Source: Tribonema minus | Lineage: Eukaryota; Sar; Xanthophyceae; Tribonematales; Tribonemataceae | NCBI GenBank assembly: GCA_017506865.1 | Contig: JAFCMP010000012.1 | Span: 186,001-250,000 of the forward strand | Reading direction: 5' to 3' | DNA length: 64,000 nucleotides | Part shown: piece after piece, positions 1 to 16,875 of the stretch | Layout: every line of letters begins with the position of its first letter | How positions within the stretch are numbered: position 1 is the first letter of the stretch | Program-made: the position numbers and the translations under genes | The notes under the pieces: generated by a model | Seen by the model: only the letters and a program-made list of their open reading frames with translations | Databases searched by the model: none | Told to the model about the DNA's origin: nothing

Positions 1-51
1 CTGAGCCTTTGCCCGCAACAGGAGACAATCCTCGCAACTCAAAACCTGATC

Positions 52-3000
52 ATGCACGCGCACACCACGCCATCGCAGGCTGACAAGCACAGTGCGCCGA
101 GCGCTGCTGCGGGCGATGCGGCGGACCCCAACCCCGCGTCGCCGCCGCGCCTGCAGCCGCGGCAGCCGCCCCGCCACCGCAGCACGCAGTCCCTGTCGCC
201 TCAGCAGCAGCAGCAGCAGTCGCCGCCGCACCAGCGCTCCCCCCGCCCCGGCGACAGCGGCGGCGGCGGCAGCGGCAGCATCGGCGGCAGCGGCAGCGGC
301 GGCGGCCACCGCCGCAGCTCCACGCGCGGCCTCTTTGCCGCGTGTCGCCGCGCTACGGCGCTGTCGCAGAGCTTCATGCGGCGCGGCGGCGGCGGCGGCG
401 GCGGCAGGCGCGGCAGCGAGGCGTCCACGTCGCGCGGCGCTGCAGCGGCAGCAGCGGCGGCGCCGGCGCCGGCGGCAGCAGGGCCGCACCCTGCGGCGCG
501 CGACAGCATTGCGGCGCGGCGCGCATCGGAGCCGCTGTCGGGCACGCTCGCTGTGAGGTGGGGCGCGCTGGGGTTGGGGGGGTTGGGGGGAGGGAATGCT
601 GCGGCGGCGGCGGCGGCGGCGCACAGGGACTTGTTTGTCTGGGACCTGGACGTGCTGTCCCTGAGCAGGTGAGTGCTTTGGGACAGCTGCGTGGCGGGGC
701 TTGAAGTTGAACTGGGTAGCGTTCATGTGTGTGGCGTGGTGTTGTGGTGCGTGTGTTACTCAGCGGCACTGCGCCCGTTGGCCACATACTTTGTACACGC
801 ACACACACGTAGTATCATACATCCCCACTGGCTCTTGCTGTGGGAGGCTTGTCCGAACTGGAGCCGGCGTGGAGTCGACCTGTTTGGATACTGTTGAGGT
901 TACTAATTTGAAGTACGTCACCCGGCGCACAGCATGCATTAGACCTGCCGGTGCAAGTCGCGCAGCAGTGCACTTGGGCTATCCGCTTCCCCCCTCACCC
1001 CAACCGTCACCTCGACTCTCTGGTCCTGAGTCACCCGCCAAGTGTAACCGTCGACACAGCGATGCCCTACAGTTCACAGCTGAACTCTGCATGCACCGAG
1101 CGCTTCGACGATGCACTCTGCATTGTAGCCATGTACTGCAATGGAGCCTGCGCTTGTCGAAGGCGCCCTTTTCTGGTGGCGTGCAGCGACCGCAAGAGCG
1201 CTCGCGCCCAACCCTGACCCTAATGCCTAACCCTAATGCCTTGCCCTTGCACTTCCGACAGCCCACACCCGTGCTGTAACGCCACCGCTTTGTGCGACCT
1301 TCCCTAGAGTTCATTGCTGAACTCTGCGCGTACTGAGCACTGCCCCATATTGTGCACGCGCAGAGATGATATGGTGGCCCGCATTGTGGCAGCCTTCCGG
1401 TCGTTTGCCTCCCCTAGAGTTCACTGCTGAACTCTGCGTGTACTGAGCGCTGCTGCCCCCGTTTTGTGTGTCCGCAGAGACAACATGGTGCTTCGCATTG
1501 TGGCCGCCTTCCAGTCATTCGGCCTACTGAGCAGAGGCCTGGAGGAGGCTACCGTGCGCGCGTTTGCCATAGAGTCGGCGGCGCGCTACCGGCCCAACCC
1601 GTACCACAACTTCCACCACGCGTTCTGCGTGCTGCACGCGACGCAGTTCATGCTGCGCAGCAGCCACATCAAGGTGAGCTGCGACTCGTTTTTTTGTGAA
1701 TTCATGAGTTCATTGTGGTTTCATGAATATTCATGATGCTGCGCAGCAGCCGCATCAAGGTGAGCCGCGACTGGCTGCTTTTGTGAATTCATGAATTCAT
1801 GTACAATCATGAAGTCAGCACGCACGTCACGCATGCTGCGCAGCGGCCGCATCAGGGCGAAACGCGGCTGGCTGTATTGTGACTTCATGAATTCATGCAA
1901 AGTCAAGAAGTCGGCACGCAGGTCATGCTGCGCAGCAGCCGTTCTTAAAAGGTGAGACATGACTCGTCGTTTGCAACTGCATGAAGTTCATGTGAATTCA
2001 CGAGTTCACTTGATGCTGTGCAGCAGCCACATCAGCTTGTCAATGTGTTTGCGCTAGTGGAGACAGTTGCACTTGCTCTTGTTGGCTGATCTACCACGAC
2101 GCATTCTTCATGTCGCGCGTGACGTAGGTCGTGCTGGCCGGTAGCCACATGATGGTGGGTTGCGACTCGCTACTGGTTCAAGTAGAAGTGAACTGTAACA
2201 GGCAACTAGTATGTTGGCCCTTGCAACCCCAAGAGCCATCTGCTGCCACCTGAAGGTTAATACCGTATCGTGTTGTGCTCTGGTGACAACGCTCGCCACA
2301 CTGGTTGCTGCCTTGACAAATGACGTCGACAGCATATGCATTGAACTTCAGCCCGCTGTGTCACTTCTGTCCAGGTGGACAGGGTGGCAGTGCTCGCGGC
2401 GCTAGTCGCTGCCATCTGCCACGAATGAAAGTAAAGTCCTCAAAGTAATGAAGACATATACGGTCGCTCTGTCACAATGCAAAATACCACACATTCATCT
2501 ACTTCAAGTATTGAACTTCCTCCGCTGTGTCACCGCTCAACAGGCGGACAGGGTGGCGGTGCTCGCGGCGCTGGTCGCTGCCATCTGCCACGACCTGGAC
2601 CACCCGGGGCACACCAACTCGTTTGCGGTTGCCACATACAGCGCGGAGGCTATCCTGTTCAGCGACGACAGCGTGCTCGAGCGGTACCATGCGTACCAGG
2701 CGTTCCAGCTGCTGCGCAGGGTACGTACATGTAGGGCTGTTAGAGTTGCACAAAAAAAGTATGTGGCCGCACAAATACGGCGTATGTAATCGGGCGTATT
2801 TGGCATCCAGTGATACGTCTTGAGCAACACGTTTTCAGCGACGACGGCGTCCTCGAGCGCTACCACGCATACCAGGCGTTCCAGCTGTTGTGCAGGGTAA
2901 GTATATATGGCTTTCTCTCTCTCGCAACAGCGCAGCGATTGTTTTAAAAACCACGTTTGGTTGGAAATGAGCGCAGTGTTCCGCCTCTGCTGGCCCATCA

Positions 3001-6000
3001 CTGAAGGTGAAGCTCATGTCCACATGCGCGGATAATGGTACACGCGTGTCTACAATGGCGGGTCGGGATGGGCATGCACGGGCGCAGCGCTGTTGAGCAG
3101 CTGTGTTTGGCGACGGAAGCGTGACTGAGCGCTGCCATGCATAACGGACGGCCAGCTATTGCGCAGGGTAGGTATGTAGGGCTATAAAGAAAACAGACGG
3201 CCCAGCTGCTGCCCAGGTAAGTATGTAGGGCTCTATGAAATAAATGCCGCAGACCAGAACCAGATTGCTTGGTTCATGCGTATCGGCTCTCCGCCTTTGG
3301 GTGGTGCTGTGCTGGCTAGTCGCTGGGGCGAGCTTCTGCACCTCGTTGAAGCGCGTTCTTGGCGCATTTTCCGGATGCTCTTGCACTTGAAATCAGTACT
3401 CGCTTGGAGCTCCAAAAAGCCCAGGCGGTGGATGTCAACCTTGCTATTACCAGCGTCTACATGTGTCTCACACTCCCAAGTGCTAAATATTAATCACTGG
3501 TTCTGCAGGGCGGCAAGGAGGCGTTCAATGTGCTGGCGCACCTCGAGGACCCTGCAGAGTACCGCACCGCACGCCGCATCATCACGTCCTCCATACTGAG
3601 CACTGACATGGCTCACCACGGCGAGCTGTGCAGGTGAGCAACTTCAATTTTGAACTTGTATCACCTCCTCCATCCTGAGCACTGACATGGCGCACCACAG
3701 CGAGCTGAGGTGGGTGAGCAACTTCAATGTTGAACTTGTACAGTGCCGCATGGCGTACCACGGCGAGCGGTGCAGGTGAGCTCTATGGAGCAAAGCTCCA
3801 AACTTGAAGTGTGATTTGCGTACGGAGCACATCAAGCACATGTAGGTACCTTTTTTTTGTCAGCCAGTCAGCAGCACAGGTCTGCTCAAATTGGCCCGGC
3901 AGCACAGGCCTGCTCTCTGATCTGAACGTGCTGAACGCACTTGGCCTATCGCAGAATGAAAAACGAATCAAAAAGATCGTTGAGCTCTAGGTGACAAGGG
4001 GTGGTGAGCCGCAAGTGCCTTCCACCAAAAACCGTGGTCGCCGCTGCAGCAGTCATTGGCCACGAGTCAAACAGTGCCACCATAACCACAGTAGACAAAA
4101 GACTTCTGTGTGCAAGCTTTTTAGCGTTCGAGGCATGGGTGTTCAGTATGGACAGGTCTCACGTGTTCAGTAGGCCAGCTCCAGCCGGCAGCCCAACACA
4201 GAGGTTCAGCAGCTTGCGACAGCGCTATTGAATGCGTGTAGTGCAGAAGGTGATGAACGGGTCTTGAACCAATCCGTGCGGCGACACGGTGGCTACATGT
4301 TGTTTAGCACGAGCTATCCGTAGCGTTCTCCTTTCCTCACCTACGAGCAGTAGCGTAGCAGGCGGAGCGCGTGTCAGGAGCCTTGTCTGGTCCCCTAGCT
4401 TCGCCGCGTTAGAGGTGTAAACCTCTTTTTCTAATCCATTTACCCAGTTTTAACTCCGTCTCGGGTTGTGTCCGTCAGCAATGTTAAAAAAAGGAAACGT
4501 ATGTGGTACGTAATAGCTTCGTTTTCCTCAACTTAATGATTATGCAGGAAACTGATAGTGCTCCCCTGCATACGTGAACCATATACACTGATTCACATGA
4601 TGCAACTTCCGTTACATCCCCGTTTTCAACTTCAAGTTGAAGTTGGAGAAAATGAGTCGTACGTACGGTCAGATCACCCCAGAGTGGGGGTGAAAAGTCC
4701 CATTTGCATTTGTAGGGCGGTTCCCCGTACGCAGCAGACACTGGAAGCTGCATGTGCACGCCAAAGAGCGGTCGGTTGGTGGACATATAGCAATGGGCAC
4801 CTTGTTCCCAATGATGTGGAAATCATATCATGGGCATGTGCTGCTGCTTTGCCAACCGTGGCCCACCAGCACAGGCCTGCTCTCTGTTCTTAACGTGTAG
4901 AAGCGCACTTGGCGTATCGCAGGTTACTGGAAAATGTGTGCCTCAACTGCACCAGCTTGATCGCCTGATCTGAACGTGTTGAAACGCACTTGACTAATTG
5001 CAGGATACTGGAAGCTGCCCAAGGCATCCCCCCAGTCGCGGCGGACCCCCTTCTGCTGAGCACTGCTGGCCCGTCACACACTCGTGTCGGAGAGGTTTCC
5101 ATCATACAGGTGATTACTATACTTCAAACTCCTTCAAATGACTCAAATCAAGAGTGTTTCGTGCCTGCGCGTACACATGTTTCCACACGCACATGCACAT
5201 ATTCACAAGTGACGTATTTGCAAGTGAGTGTAGTTTTGCTGAGCGTTGCTGGCCCATCCTACAACCGCCCCGGACAGGTGTCCATCATACAGGTAGGTGA
5301 TTACAATGCGGCGAACACCTCTTTAGATGCGTCCCTCGAAACCAAAACGTTTCATGCCTGAAACCCACTCATGTCGTCCTTACACATACATCCATGTCAT
5401 GCCTGCTGTGCTCCCGTATGGGTACACCCATATACTCTGGATCAATGTCTTGAGCCTCAAAGTACTTGGAAGTATGTCTTTGAAGGTATTCTTGATGTCA
5501 ATTGAGTTGGTGTTGCCTAAAGTGTTTGAGAGTTGTCTTTGCTCACCAGTGCACGCGGCTCTTAGGGTTAGGATTAGGTTAGGGTTAGGGTTAGGGTTAG
5601 GGCAAGTCCTTAAAACACTGGTCGTCACTTGACGAGACAGTGCGCTGGCGGTAGAATGCAGCGGCTTAGGGTTAGGGTTAGCAGCAGGGTTAGGGCTAGG
5701 GCTGTGTCGCCTGTCAGCGGCCCATGGTGCTTCAGTCGCTTAGCGCGCCCCGTTGTTGTGGCCGAAATCAGGCAGCGAAAGTGTCGGAAGCAGGCAGTTG
5801 TACTACTTCAAGTTGAGGTACATCTTCAGGCACAGTCGCATGACACGCCACTAGCAACCCTTGGAGGATAGTGTCGCCTGGTGCTGAACGCAGAGGCATT
5901 GACACGGGGCATGTATGTATCTCTTTGATACAGGGCCTGTCGGGCGAAGCTGCTGCCCCCAGAAACCTCGGCTCAGTCTCCATTCTACAGGTAACAAAGC

Positions 6001-9000
6001 AGCAGCAATAGCAGGAAGCCAGGCGCAGTTGAGGTTTCTGCCGAGTTGCTGTCGCCAGAGGACGTTCTCCACCAACTTGAGACACAGCCGCCACTTGTCA
6101 GATGATGCGCTGACGTTACCAGGTAGTGGTCCTAAAGTGGCACGTTGACGCATGCAGCAGTCGCTGGCACATGATCTCAGCAGCCATGTACTGCTGGAGC
6201 ATGTAAGAGCTAGTGCGGCGCGTCCAAACTCGATCATGTATGGACCAGTTGGTGGCTGCACAATGTGTTGGTCTTGATTTACGCCGCTGTTGACCGCTGC
6301 CATGCTTGCCAACTTGCAATGCCAGGTGACGGTGGTTTGTTGCCAATGTCAACACAAGTCACATGACTTCAACTCTCGCTGTGCGCTGCATGTGCCATCA
6401 CATTATTTGCTTTCAAGGCATTTGTGACAGTGTTGAGCGCTGCTGCCACATCAGCGCGTCTCCACCATCCAGCCTTCCGCTGAGCATCTGACTCATCCTG
6501 CCATTCCCTGCAGTCTGCCCCAATTACTGTAGCAGCCAGTGTCTCACTGGCGCAATCAACGCGCATTCATGGAAACGCTCTCAAAGATCGTAGAGCTCTA
6601 GGTGACAAGGTGTGGTTAGCCGCCAGTGCCTTCACCAATGACCGTGGTCGCCGCTGCTGCAGCAATTGGCCACGAGTCAAACAGCGCCACCATATCATGT
6701 TCAGTGTGCTGCTGGTCAGGTTGCTGAAACTTCACTCAGAAGAAGGCAGCTGTTACTGAGCACTGCTGCTGCTGCTGCTCGCTGCTTCGACGCCTCTGAT
6801 CGGTGCTGCAGGCCATTCTGCACGCGGCAGACCTGTGCACCATGACCTTCACGCCTGCGCTGGCCTTCAAGTGGGGCGAGCGCATTAACGCCGAGTTCAA
6901 GGCGCAGGTGCGGCCAGAACTTCAGCTTCAACTTGCAGTTTGAAACCAGAACTTCGACTTCGATTTTGCAGTTTGGGGCGACTGCGCTGATGTGAAACGC
7001 GTGGCAATGACCGCAATGCCCTGCAGAATGTGTATTGCTGTGGGCAGCTGGTGCGGTGTTCATAGCGTTTCTTCTGCTTTCTCGGATTGCAATCTGGGTG
7101 CAGCCCTCAACTTTGAGGCGGCTTTGTCCTCCTTTGCTGAGGTGAGAGTCACCCACTCACAACGTGTCCCTCTCAACAGTACCTGCAATTGCGCACAGAC
7201 AAACCGTAGTCGCTGAGTGCAGGACCTGAGCGTTGCTGTCGATCACTGCCGCACAGCTGCGTGATGGAACAAGGGAGCAGCACAGCAATGTCAGTTCCGT
7301 GGTACAGCGGGCTTGGCGTCACTCAAGTTGCAGCAGGGTTGGCGCGTGTGTGCATGCCCCAACGCCTGCTGTTCTCGAAGAGAGTGGTCGGCCTGTCTGT
7401 GGCGCTACACGACTCACTCCGTCTGACTCACTCAACGATGCACTTACACTCAGATTCACTCACTCAGCCCCCTCCCTTACTCGCTCACTTTTGCAAGAGC
7501 TGTTGGGCCTGCCCGCGGCCGCCCATGCTCTGACTTATGCACCCATACTCAGACTCAGTCACTCAGTTTCTCGATTACTCCTTTTCTTTTGCATCTGCAG
7601 GCTGAGGCCGAAGAGCGGCTGGGCCTGCCAGTGGCGCCGCACATGAAGGGGCTCGATGACGCAGCATTCCAGGTGGGTGACGTGCCACACAAGCCCTAAC
7701 ACTAGGTCATACAATCCCTAACATTAGGTCATAAAAGCCCTAACACTAGGTCATATACGCCCTAACATCAGGTCATACAAGCCCTAACATGAGGTCATAC
7801 CAGCCCGAACATTAGGGTCACAGGCATGTTCGCGCACTCCAGTGCGTGTATACAACAAGCACCTGGCGCTAAATTACATACAGCACAGTCATGCTCGGAC
7901 AGTGCATGTTGAGGCATTTGCGTATCGAGAGTGCGTGCAGGAAATTCACTGACGTGGCATACATAGTACCTGGGGCAATCTCTTGTAAAGAAAACGGCTG
8001 GGTGCCCTGCAATTGAAGGTGCCCAGAATAGGATCAGGGTTAGGGTGAGCGTCAGGTCACAAATCCGCTTTTGCGTCGGCTCGTTGTGCTGGTGTTGAGG
8101 CTGCAGCTGCTGCTGCTGCATGTTCCGCGCACGTTTACGGCCACATGCAGCTTTCCAGGCTTGCTGCCATCATGCTGTTCTGTTCTAGCTAAATGGCATC
8201 CCGCCTCTAAAGGGCTGCTGCTTGCTGCATGCAGGCAATTGCGTTAGGCCCCCCTTTGTTCATTCTCAGGCACAGACGTGCTTTTTTCCATTAGGTTTGT
8301 ACTGGCGGTCAGTCACATGATCATCGTCACGATCAGTCGCAAGGCAGTCGTTGCATTTGTAGTTTGCAGTCAGTCTTGTGATCATTGTCATGTTTAGTCG
8401 CAAGCGCAGACATGATGGTTGTGGCTGCAAGTGTTTTGCCTCAACTGAAGGCAACGACGCATATGCCCACACCTACCCTCCGATGACGACACTGATGGCG
8501 GCACTCACTTGTTGCCCATTTGCCGCTTTCTGCAGGCAAAGCAGCAGTGCTTCTTCGTGAATCTCGTCCTGAAGCCACTTTGGAGCCAGATGGCGCGGCT
8601 GCTGCCGGTGAGACACATGCAGAGTGAACTGTTGTGCTACGCTCTGTGCATACAGCATTGACGTAGTCGAACTTCCAGAAGCAATGCTGCTTTCGCTGGT
8701 AAAAATGGCAGCGGCAATGTGGGGTTGCTGAGGTTCAAGCATGGCTGGGCAGGTGAACTCTCTTATTAACGGACTGCAGCCTCGTTACCAGTCAATGCCA
8801 CTGTCCCACCGTGGCTGACCTCATGGGGCTCCATTTGCGCAGCAGTCACATACATTGTGCGGTGGTTTTGCTTTCCCACATGGTCATCATGTGCAGTTAT
8901 CCTGCAGCCCTCGTCCGACGGGCAGTGTTGAGATGACGCCAGAGTCGCTACATAGCTCGTCTATTCTGCTCGGGCACTGGACTTTTCTCTGTTGAAGTTC

Positions 9001-9322
9001 ATCACGGCAATGAAAGAAGAGGTCACCTTGCAGGCGCACCCTGTAGACGTCATTATCACTCTTGACAAAAGCAAAAATGAAGGAAGACCGATTGCTGTGA
9101 GACGCCTGATATTGCATCATTCGATTATTCGTGCAATCATGATGTTGCCAGAGCTGTACCCCCCTCACCCCTCCCCCCCCCTTCCCCCTTTTGCAGGATG
9201 TTCTCGGCAACGAGGCACACGACGCTGCACGCGATGGCGCCTCCGTTGACGTCATGACCCGCCTCCAGACGGTCTTGGAGACGTACCAGGCCTCGCATTT
9301 CGCGCCGACGGCGACTGCGTGA
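52..9322 (+). CDS. 3',5'-cyclic nucleotide phosphodiesterase, class I catalytic domain (9 exons)
   Basis: Hydrolyses cAMP and/or cGMP. Exons read by eye: 52-668, 1478-1673, 2544-2720, 3509-3633, 5004-5109, 6812-6907, 7601-7672, 8536-8607, 9197-9322; all junctions are GT-AG and in phase, giving about 528 residues. Residues 1-205 are low-complexity (Gln, Gly-Ser and Ala runs). The PDE domain starts near residue 206. It has Y-H-N-F-H-H (H249, metal ligand H253), the H-D pair of C-H-D-L-D-H-P-G (H287, D288), S-T-D-M-A-H-H after exon 4, H-A-A-D (metal ligand D414), and a Gln in A-K-Q-Q-C-F-F where the purine-binding Gln is expected. All four metal ligands are present, so an active enzyme is likely. 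Nucleotide preference cannot be read. The reading frame is open upstream of the first ATG to the window edge, so the true N-terminus may lie outside. Introns 1-5 carry exon-edge duplications. Confidence 0.9.
1062..1477 (+). repeat. Acceptor-edge duplications of PDE exon 2
   Basis: Three units share a lead-in (AGTTCA..GCTGAACTCTGC, then ACTGAGC or ACCGAGC) followed by an AG and a version of the first 30-45 bases of exon 2. They begin near 1068, 1308 and 1416. Only the last leads into the conserved PDE exon at 1478; the second (exon-like part from about 1365) has the same start but decays. They lie inside intron 1. Confidence 0.7.
1674..2175 (+). repeat. Donor-edge duplications of PDE exon 2 (about 90-95 bp period)
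   Basis: The end of exon 2 (ATGCTGCGCAGCAGCCACAT, then the donor) recurs at about 1736, 1832, 1924, 2012 and, more degenerately, 2130. Each copy is followed by related AT-rich sequence with GAATTCATGA words. Some copies keep a GTGAG donor (1736 and 1924 copies); the 1832 copy has lost it. Located in intron 2, downstream of the real donor at 1674. Confidence 0.8.
2347..2425 (+). repeat. Acceptor-edge copy of PDE exon 3
   Basis: This stretch copies the polypyrimidine region, AG and first about 50 bases of exon 3, including codons for R-V-A-V-L-A-A-L-V-A-A-I-C-H. It breaks off just before the D-L-D-H-P-G part of the metal site. The real exon 3 begins at 2544. Confidence 0.75.
2831..3232 (+). 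repeat. Donor-edge copies of PDE exon 3
   Basis: The last about 60 bases of exon 3 plus donor recur at 2838-2905 (with a stronger GTAAGT donor), 3105-3180 (decayed, GTAGGT) and 3182-3232 (short, GTAAGT). Each is followed by a related ATGTAGGGCT or ATATATGGCT tail. They lie in intron 3. Confidence 0.8.
3661..3785 (+). repeat. Donor-edge copies of PDE exon 4
   Basis: The exon 4 end (CCTCCATACTGAGCACTGAC, then the M-A-H-H codons and GTGAGC) and its first about 30 intronic bases are repeated immediately downstream at 3661-3742. A shorter fragment with GTGAGC follows at 3743-3785. They lie in intron 4. Confidence 0.8.
3895..4940 (+). repeat. Two acceptor-edge copies upstream of PDE exon 5
   Basis: A lead-in (GCACAGGCCTGCTCTCT, then GAACGTG-like and CGCACTTGG-like words, then an AG) occurs at 3895-3960 and 4870-4940. 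The version at about 4968-5003 precedes the real exon 5 (5004). The second copy repeats the first bases of the exon (GGTTACTGGAA versus GGATACTGGAA). They lie in intron 4. Confidence 0.65.
3961..4083 (+). repeat. Dispersed 110-125 bp repeat, copy 1
   Basis: First of six related copies in the window. Shared words are AAAAGATCGT, GAGCTCTAGGTGACAAGG, GTGGTGAGCCGC, GTGCCTTCCACCA, CCGTGGTCGCCGCTG and ATTGGCCACGAGTCAAACAG. It lies in PDE intron 4, in the sense direction. No obvious tRNA-like boxes or terminal inverted repeats were seen. Confidence 0.8.
5230..5992 (+). repeat. Donor-edge copies of PDE exon 5
   Basis: The exon 5 end, coding L-L-S-T-A-G-P-S and V-S-I-I-Q then GT, is repeated at about 5235-5295 (coding a similar peptide, then GTAGGT). 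A weaker copy lies at 5934-5994 (V-S-I-L-Q then GTAACA). Both are in intron 5. Confidence 0.75.
5562..5701 (+). repeat. Interstitial TTAGGG tracts
   Basis: Two short arrays (5562-5603 and 5665-5701) of TTAGGG with a few variants (TTAGGA, TTAGGC) lie in PDE intron 5. They are telomere-like repeats in an internal position. Confidence 0.9.
6567..6694 (+). repeat. Dispersed 110-125 bp repeat, copy 2
   Basis: The best preserved copy runs from GGAAACGCTC through GAGCTCTAGGTGACAAGG and CGTGGTCGCCGCTGCTGCAG to GGCCACGAGTC. It lies in PDE intron 5, in the sense direction. Confidence 0.8.
7689..7820 (+). repeat. 22-bp minisatellite, six units
   Basis: Six 22-base units of the form ACAAGCCCTAACACTAGGTC plus AT lie directly head to tail in PDE intron 7. 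The CCCTAACA core suggests an origin from telomere-like sequence. Confidence 0.9.
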
Positions 9323-11446
9323 CTCGACTGCATGGCTCGATGCTCGATAAAGTCGAGTGAGTCGACTCGCCTCTGGCCAGCAGCCGGGGGCCGAGGTCGA
9401 GGTGCCGTGAAGCACAGAAGTGAGGGCGCCAGCAGGACTCTGGCTGAGCACCAACGCTGCGGAATTGCTGGTGGTGGTGGTCAGTTGCGGGGCTACAGAG
9501 GCGAAGGGGGGGGGGGGGGGGAGACAACAGGGGGCAAGCTTCTTCTGAGCACTGGCTCAACAAGCAGCTGCTCCTAGCATGACGCCGCAACTGTACATGG
9601 GAACAAGCACTTTACATAGAGCGTAAAAATGCTGGTGGTGATACTTCACATCCAAGCCTATTCATTGCCGGAGTGAGGCAGCCAAGGAAAAGCGGGTGCA
9701 CCGCTGAGCCCCCCCTCCCCCCTCCCCACAGAAGCGCAAGTGAGGTGCTCTTAGGGAGGGGGGGGGGGGGGGGGGGGTATTGTGCACCACGCAAGGTCAT
9801 ACCTACTGTATAATGCGTCTGCCGTACCCAGTCCTGCCAGACTGTTTTTAGCCGTTGCCTGGACTAGCCGCCCCCCCCTCGCGGGGGTGCGTGTGCGCTA
9901 AGTACCTACCTACTCTCTCATCGTGTGTGTGCAGTGGTGAGTTCCAGGAAACATGACGGTTTGAGGGAGGCACTGCTCTCGTGATCTGAACAGCTCCCAA
10001 CATGTTCATGCGTGTACGATTCGTGCACGTGGTATTAAAACGGGGGGGAAGAGGGGAGGCACAATCACTGTCTGGTACTCGAGTTGCTCATCCCGCCTGA
10101 GCAATGGTTCAAGTGTGCAATGTGCCATATTTACAGCTACTATAAATGCGAGAGCGAAGTCACCGGTGCAGACTAGTGCATCATCATGTGTTGTCGTCTC
10201 TTTGTGTGATTGCTTTGCCGACATGCGTGCGTGCTCCTGTTCCATTTGGCTTGTCCCATTGGAACGACTCCTGCATGTTTGCTATACGTCAAACAAACAT
10301 TGCTATCCTGACAGGGTATGCGAATCTTCCATGTGTAGTGGTTCGTGCACACATTCATGTGCCCGAAGGCCATTGGCCCACCTGCGCATGGCCACTCAAT
10401 GTCACGTCTTCACGAGGTCTTGCGGTCATCGACTGTAGGCATGGCTGGTGGCTGATACTTGGAAGTATTGGACAAGGAATGCATGGCCTAGGATGCACAC
10501 ACGCACACACCTATTGTCGGGTCTGTCTGACTGGTGGCAGTTCAAGTCTTGGTCATTTCAGGCACAATACATGATGAGTCACATTGCATCTTGAGCTGCC
10601 ATAGCATTCAGCAACAGCAACTAGCTGTTGCCACTCATCGCTGCTGGTCATGCAGCTGGTGCTGGTGGGTTTGTTTGCAGCTCTGATATCACATGGCGTT
10701 GTTGACGAAAGTCGTGTCCTTCGAAGCATGCACGCAGCAATGAAATGGAGCATGAACAATGCAAGGTGGGATTTACGCAACAGGCAGAGGGACAGAAATC
10801 GGAAACGCAGACAATTATGACACACACACATGTGCATTACTGCATACCTGAAAGTACACAAGAACAGAAGAGCATCTTACCGGAGTCCTTCTTACAGTGG
10901 ATCATCACTACAGCTGTGAACAAGAATGGTGAGCTCCGCACTACAAGAATGGTGAGCTCCGCGCTACTTACAGCGGCGTGCGGTCGAAGTGCGAAACGTA
11001 CTTATAGCGGCTACATGTCATGCAGCATTTCAACGATTTAGACCTACTCGTACACCAGCTCTCGCAGCACGGCCGGCACGCTGATACACCTTGGTATGTA
11101 CGCCATCCCAATACATACCCCCAAGGCCACCTACGACAGCGGCCATCAGAGAGCACGTTTCGCGACACGTTTTGTGGCGCTGCCGACGTCCAGGGACAAG
11201 AGGCAGTCTCGCAATCCAGCCTTTTGCACATATCAACACTGAGGACCGTTGAGCACCCGTGAGGCGTCGTTTAGGTAGCCCCCCCCCCCCCCCCCCTTAC
11301 TGCCACCACCACCACAGCACAACACAGCCAGCCCACCAGATGCCCCCTAAGTCAGCATTCACTGCAGCCTTCGTTGCGCACTAGGGCCAGGAGCAATGCT
11401 CTCCCTCCTCAAACCCTAGCGCGCGCGCGCGTCACATGCGCCACAA
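9323..11446. other. Intergenic, between convergent PDE and HPPD genes
   Basis: No gene recognised. It contains G runs at 9506-9521 and 9758-9777, a C run at 11279-11296, and only short chance reading frames without family similarity. It should hold the 3' untranslated regions of both genes. Confidence 0.6.
9758..9777 (+). repeat. G homopolymer (20 bases)
   Basis: A run of about twenty G. Similar long runs are at 9506-9521 (G), 11279-11296 (C), 12508-12532 (C) and 59858-59873 (C). Lengths of such runs are prone to sequencing error. Confidence 0.85.
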
Positions 11447-16632
<5,186 letters not shown>

Positions 16633-16875
16633 CGTGCAAACCTAGAACACTGTGGCGCTACTTTCAGAGTTTATCTCTCAGTGTGCTTGGGGGACCAGCA
16701 GGACACACTGGCTTCTGTTGCGAGCGCGCTGGCGGTGGTGGTGGTTGTGGTGCTTGTGAGAGCTACAGGGTCAAAGCTGGTTCAATCAACTGCAACGTCA
16801 AGTTGCCGCCACACCGAAACTACAACTCTGCTTCACACAGTTGAAGTTTGTGGTTGGAGAAAAAAAAAGCGGAGT
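16633..16875. promoter_or_regulatory. Shared 5' region of HPPD and the protease inhibitor
   Basis: The two start codons face away from each other across 243 bases, so both promoters and 5' leaders must lie here or overlap the genes. A G-T-rich run (GGTGGTGGTGGTTGTGGTGC) is the only visible peculiarity; no TATA box was identified. Confidence 0.45.

Noticed and set aside
1736..2175. Copies of the exon 2 end considered as real small exons of PDE
   Set aside because: They repeat residues already encoded, lack a proper acceptor, some contain stops, and the direct 1673-2544 junction keeps phase and domain continuity.
7689..7820. Regular 22-base units considered as a CRISPR array
   Set aside because: Units are head to tail with no spacers, inside a eukaryotic intron; it is a minisatellite.
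9137..9590. Minus-strand frames overlapping PDE exon 9
   Set aside because: Antisense shadows of the conserved exon and of G-rich flanks.
10146..10574. 142-codon plus-strand frame in the PDE-HPPD gap
   Set aside because: Overlaps another long frame, has Cys/His-rich random composition and no conserved motif.
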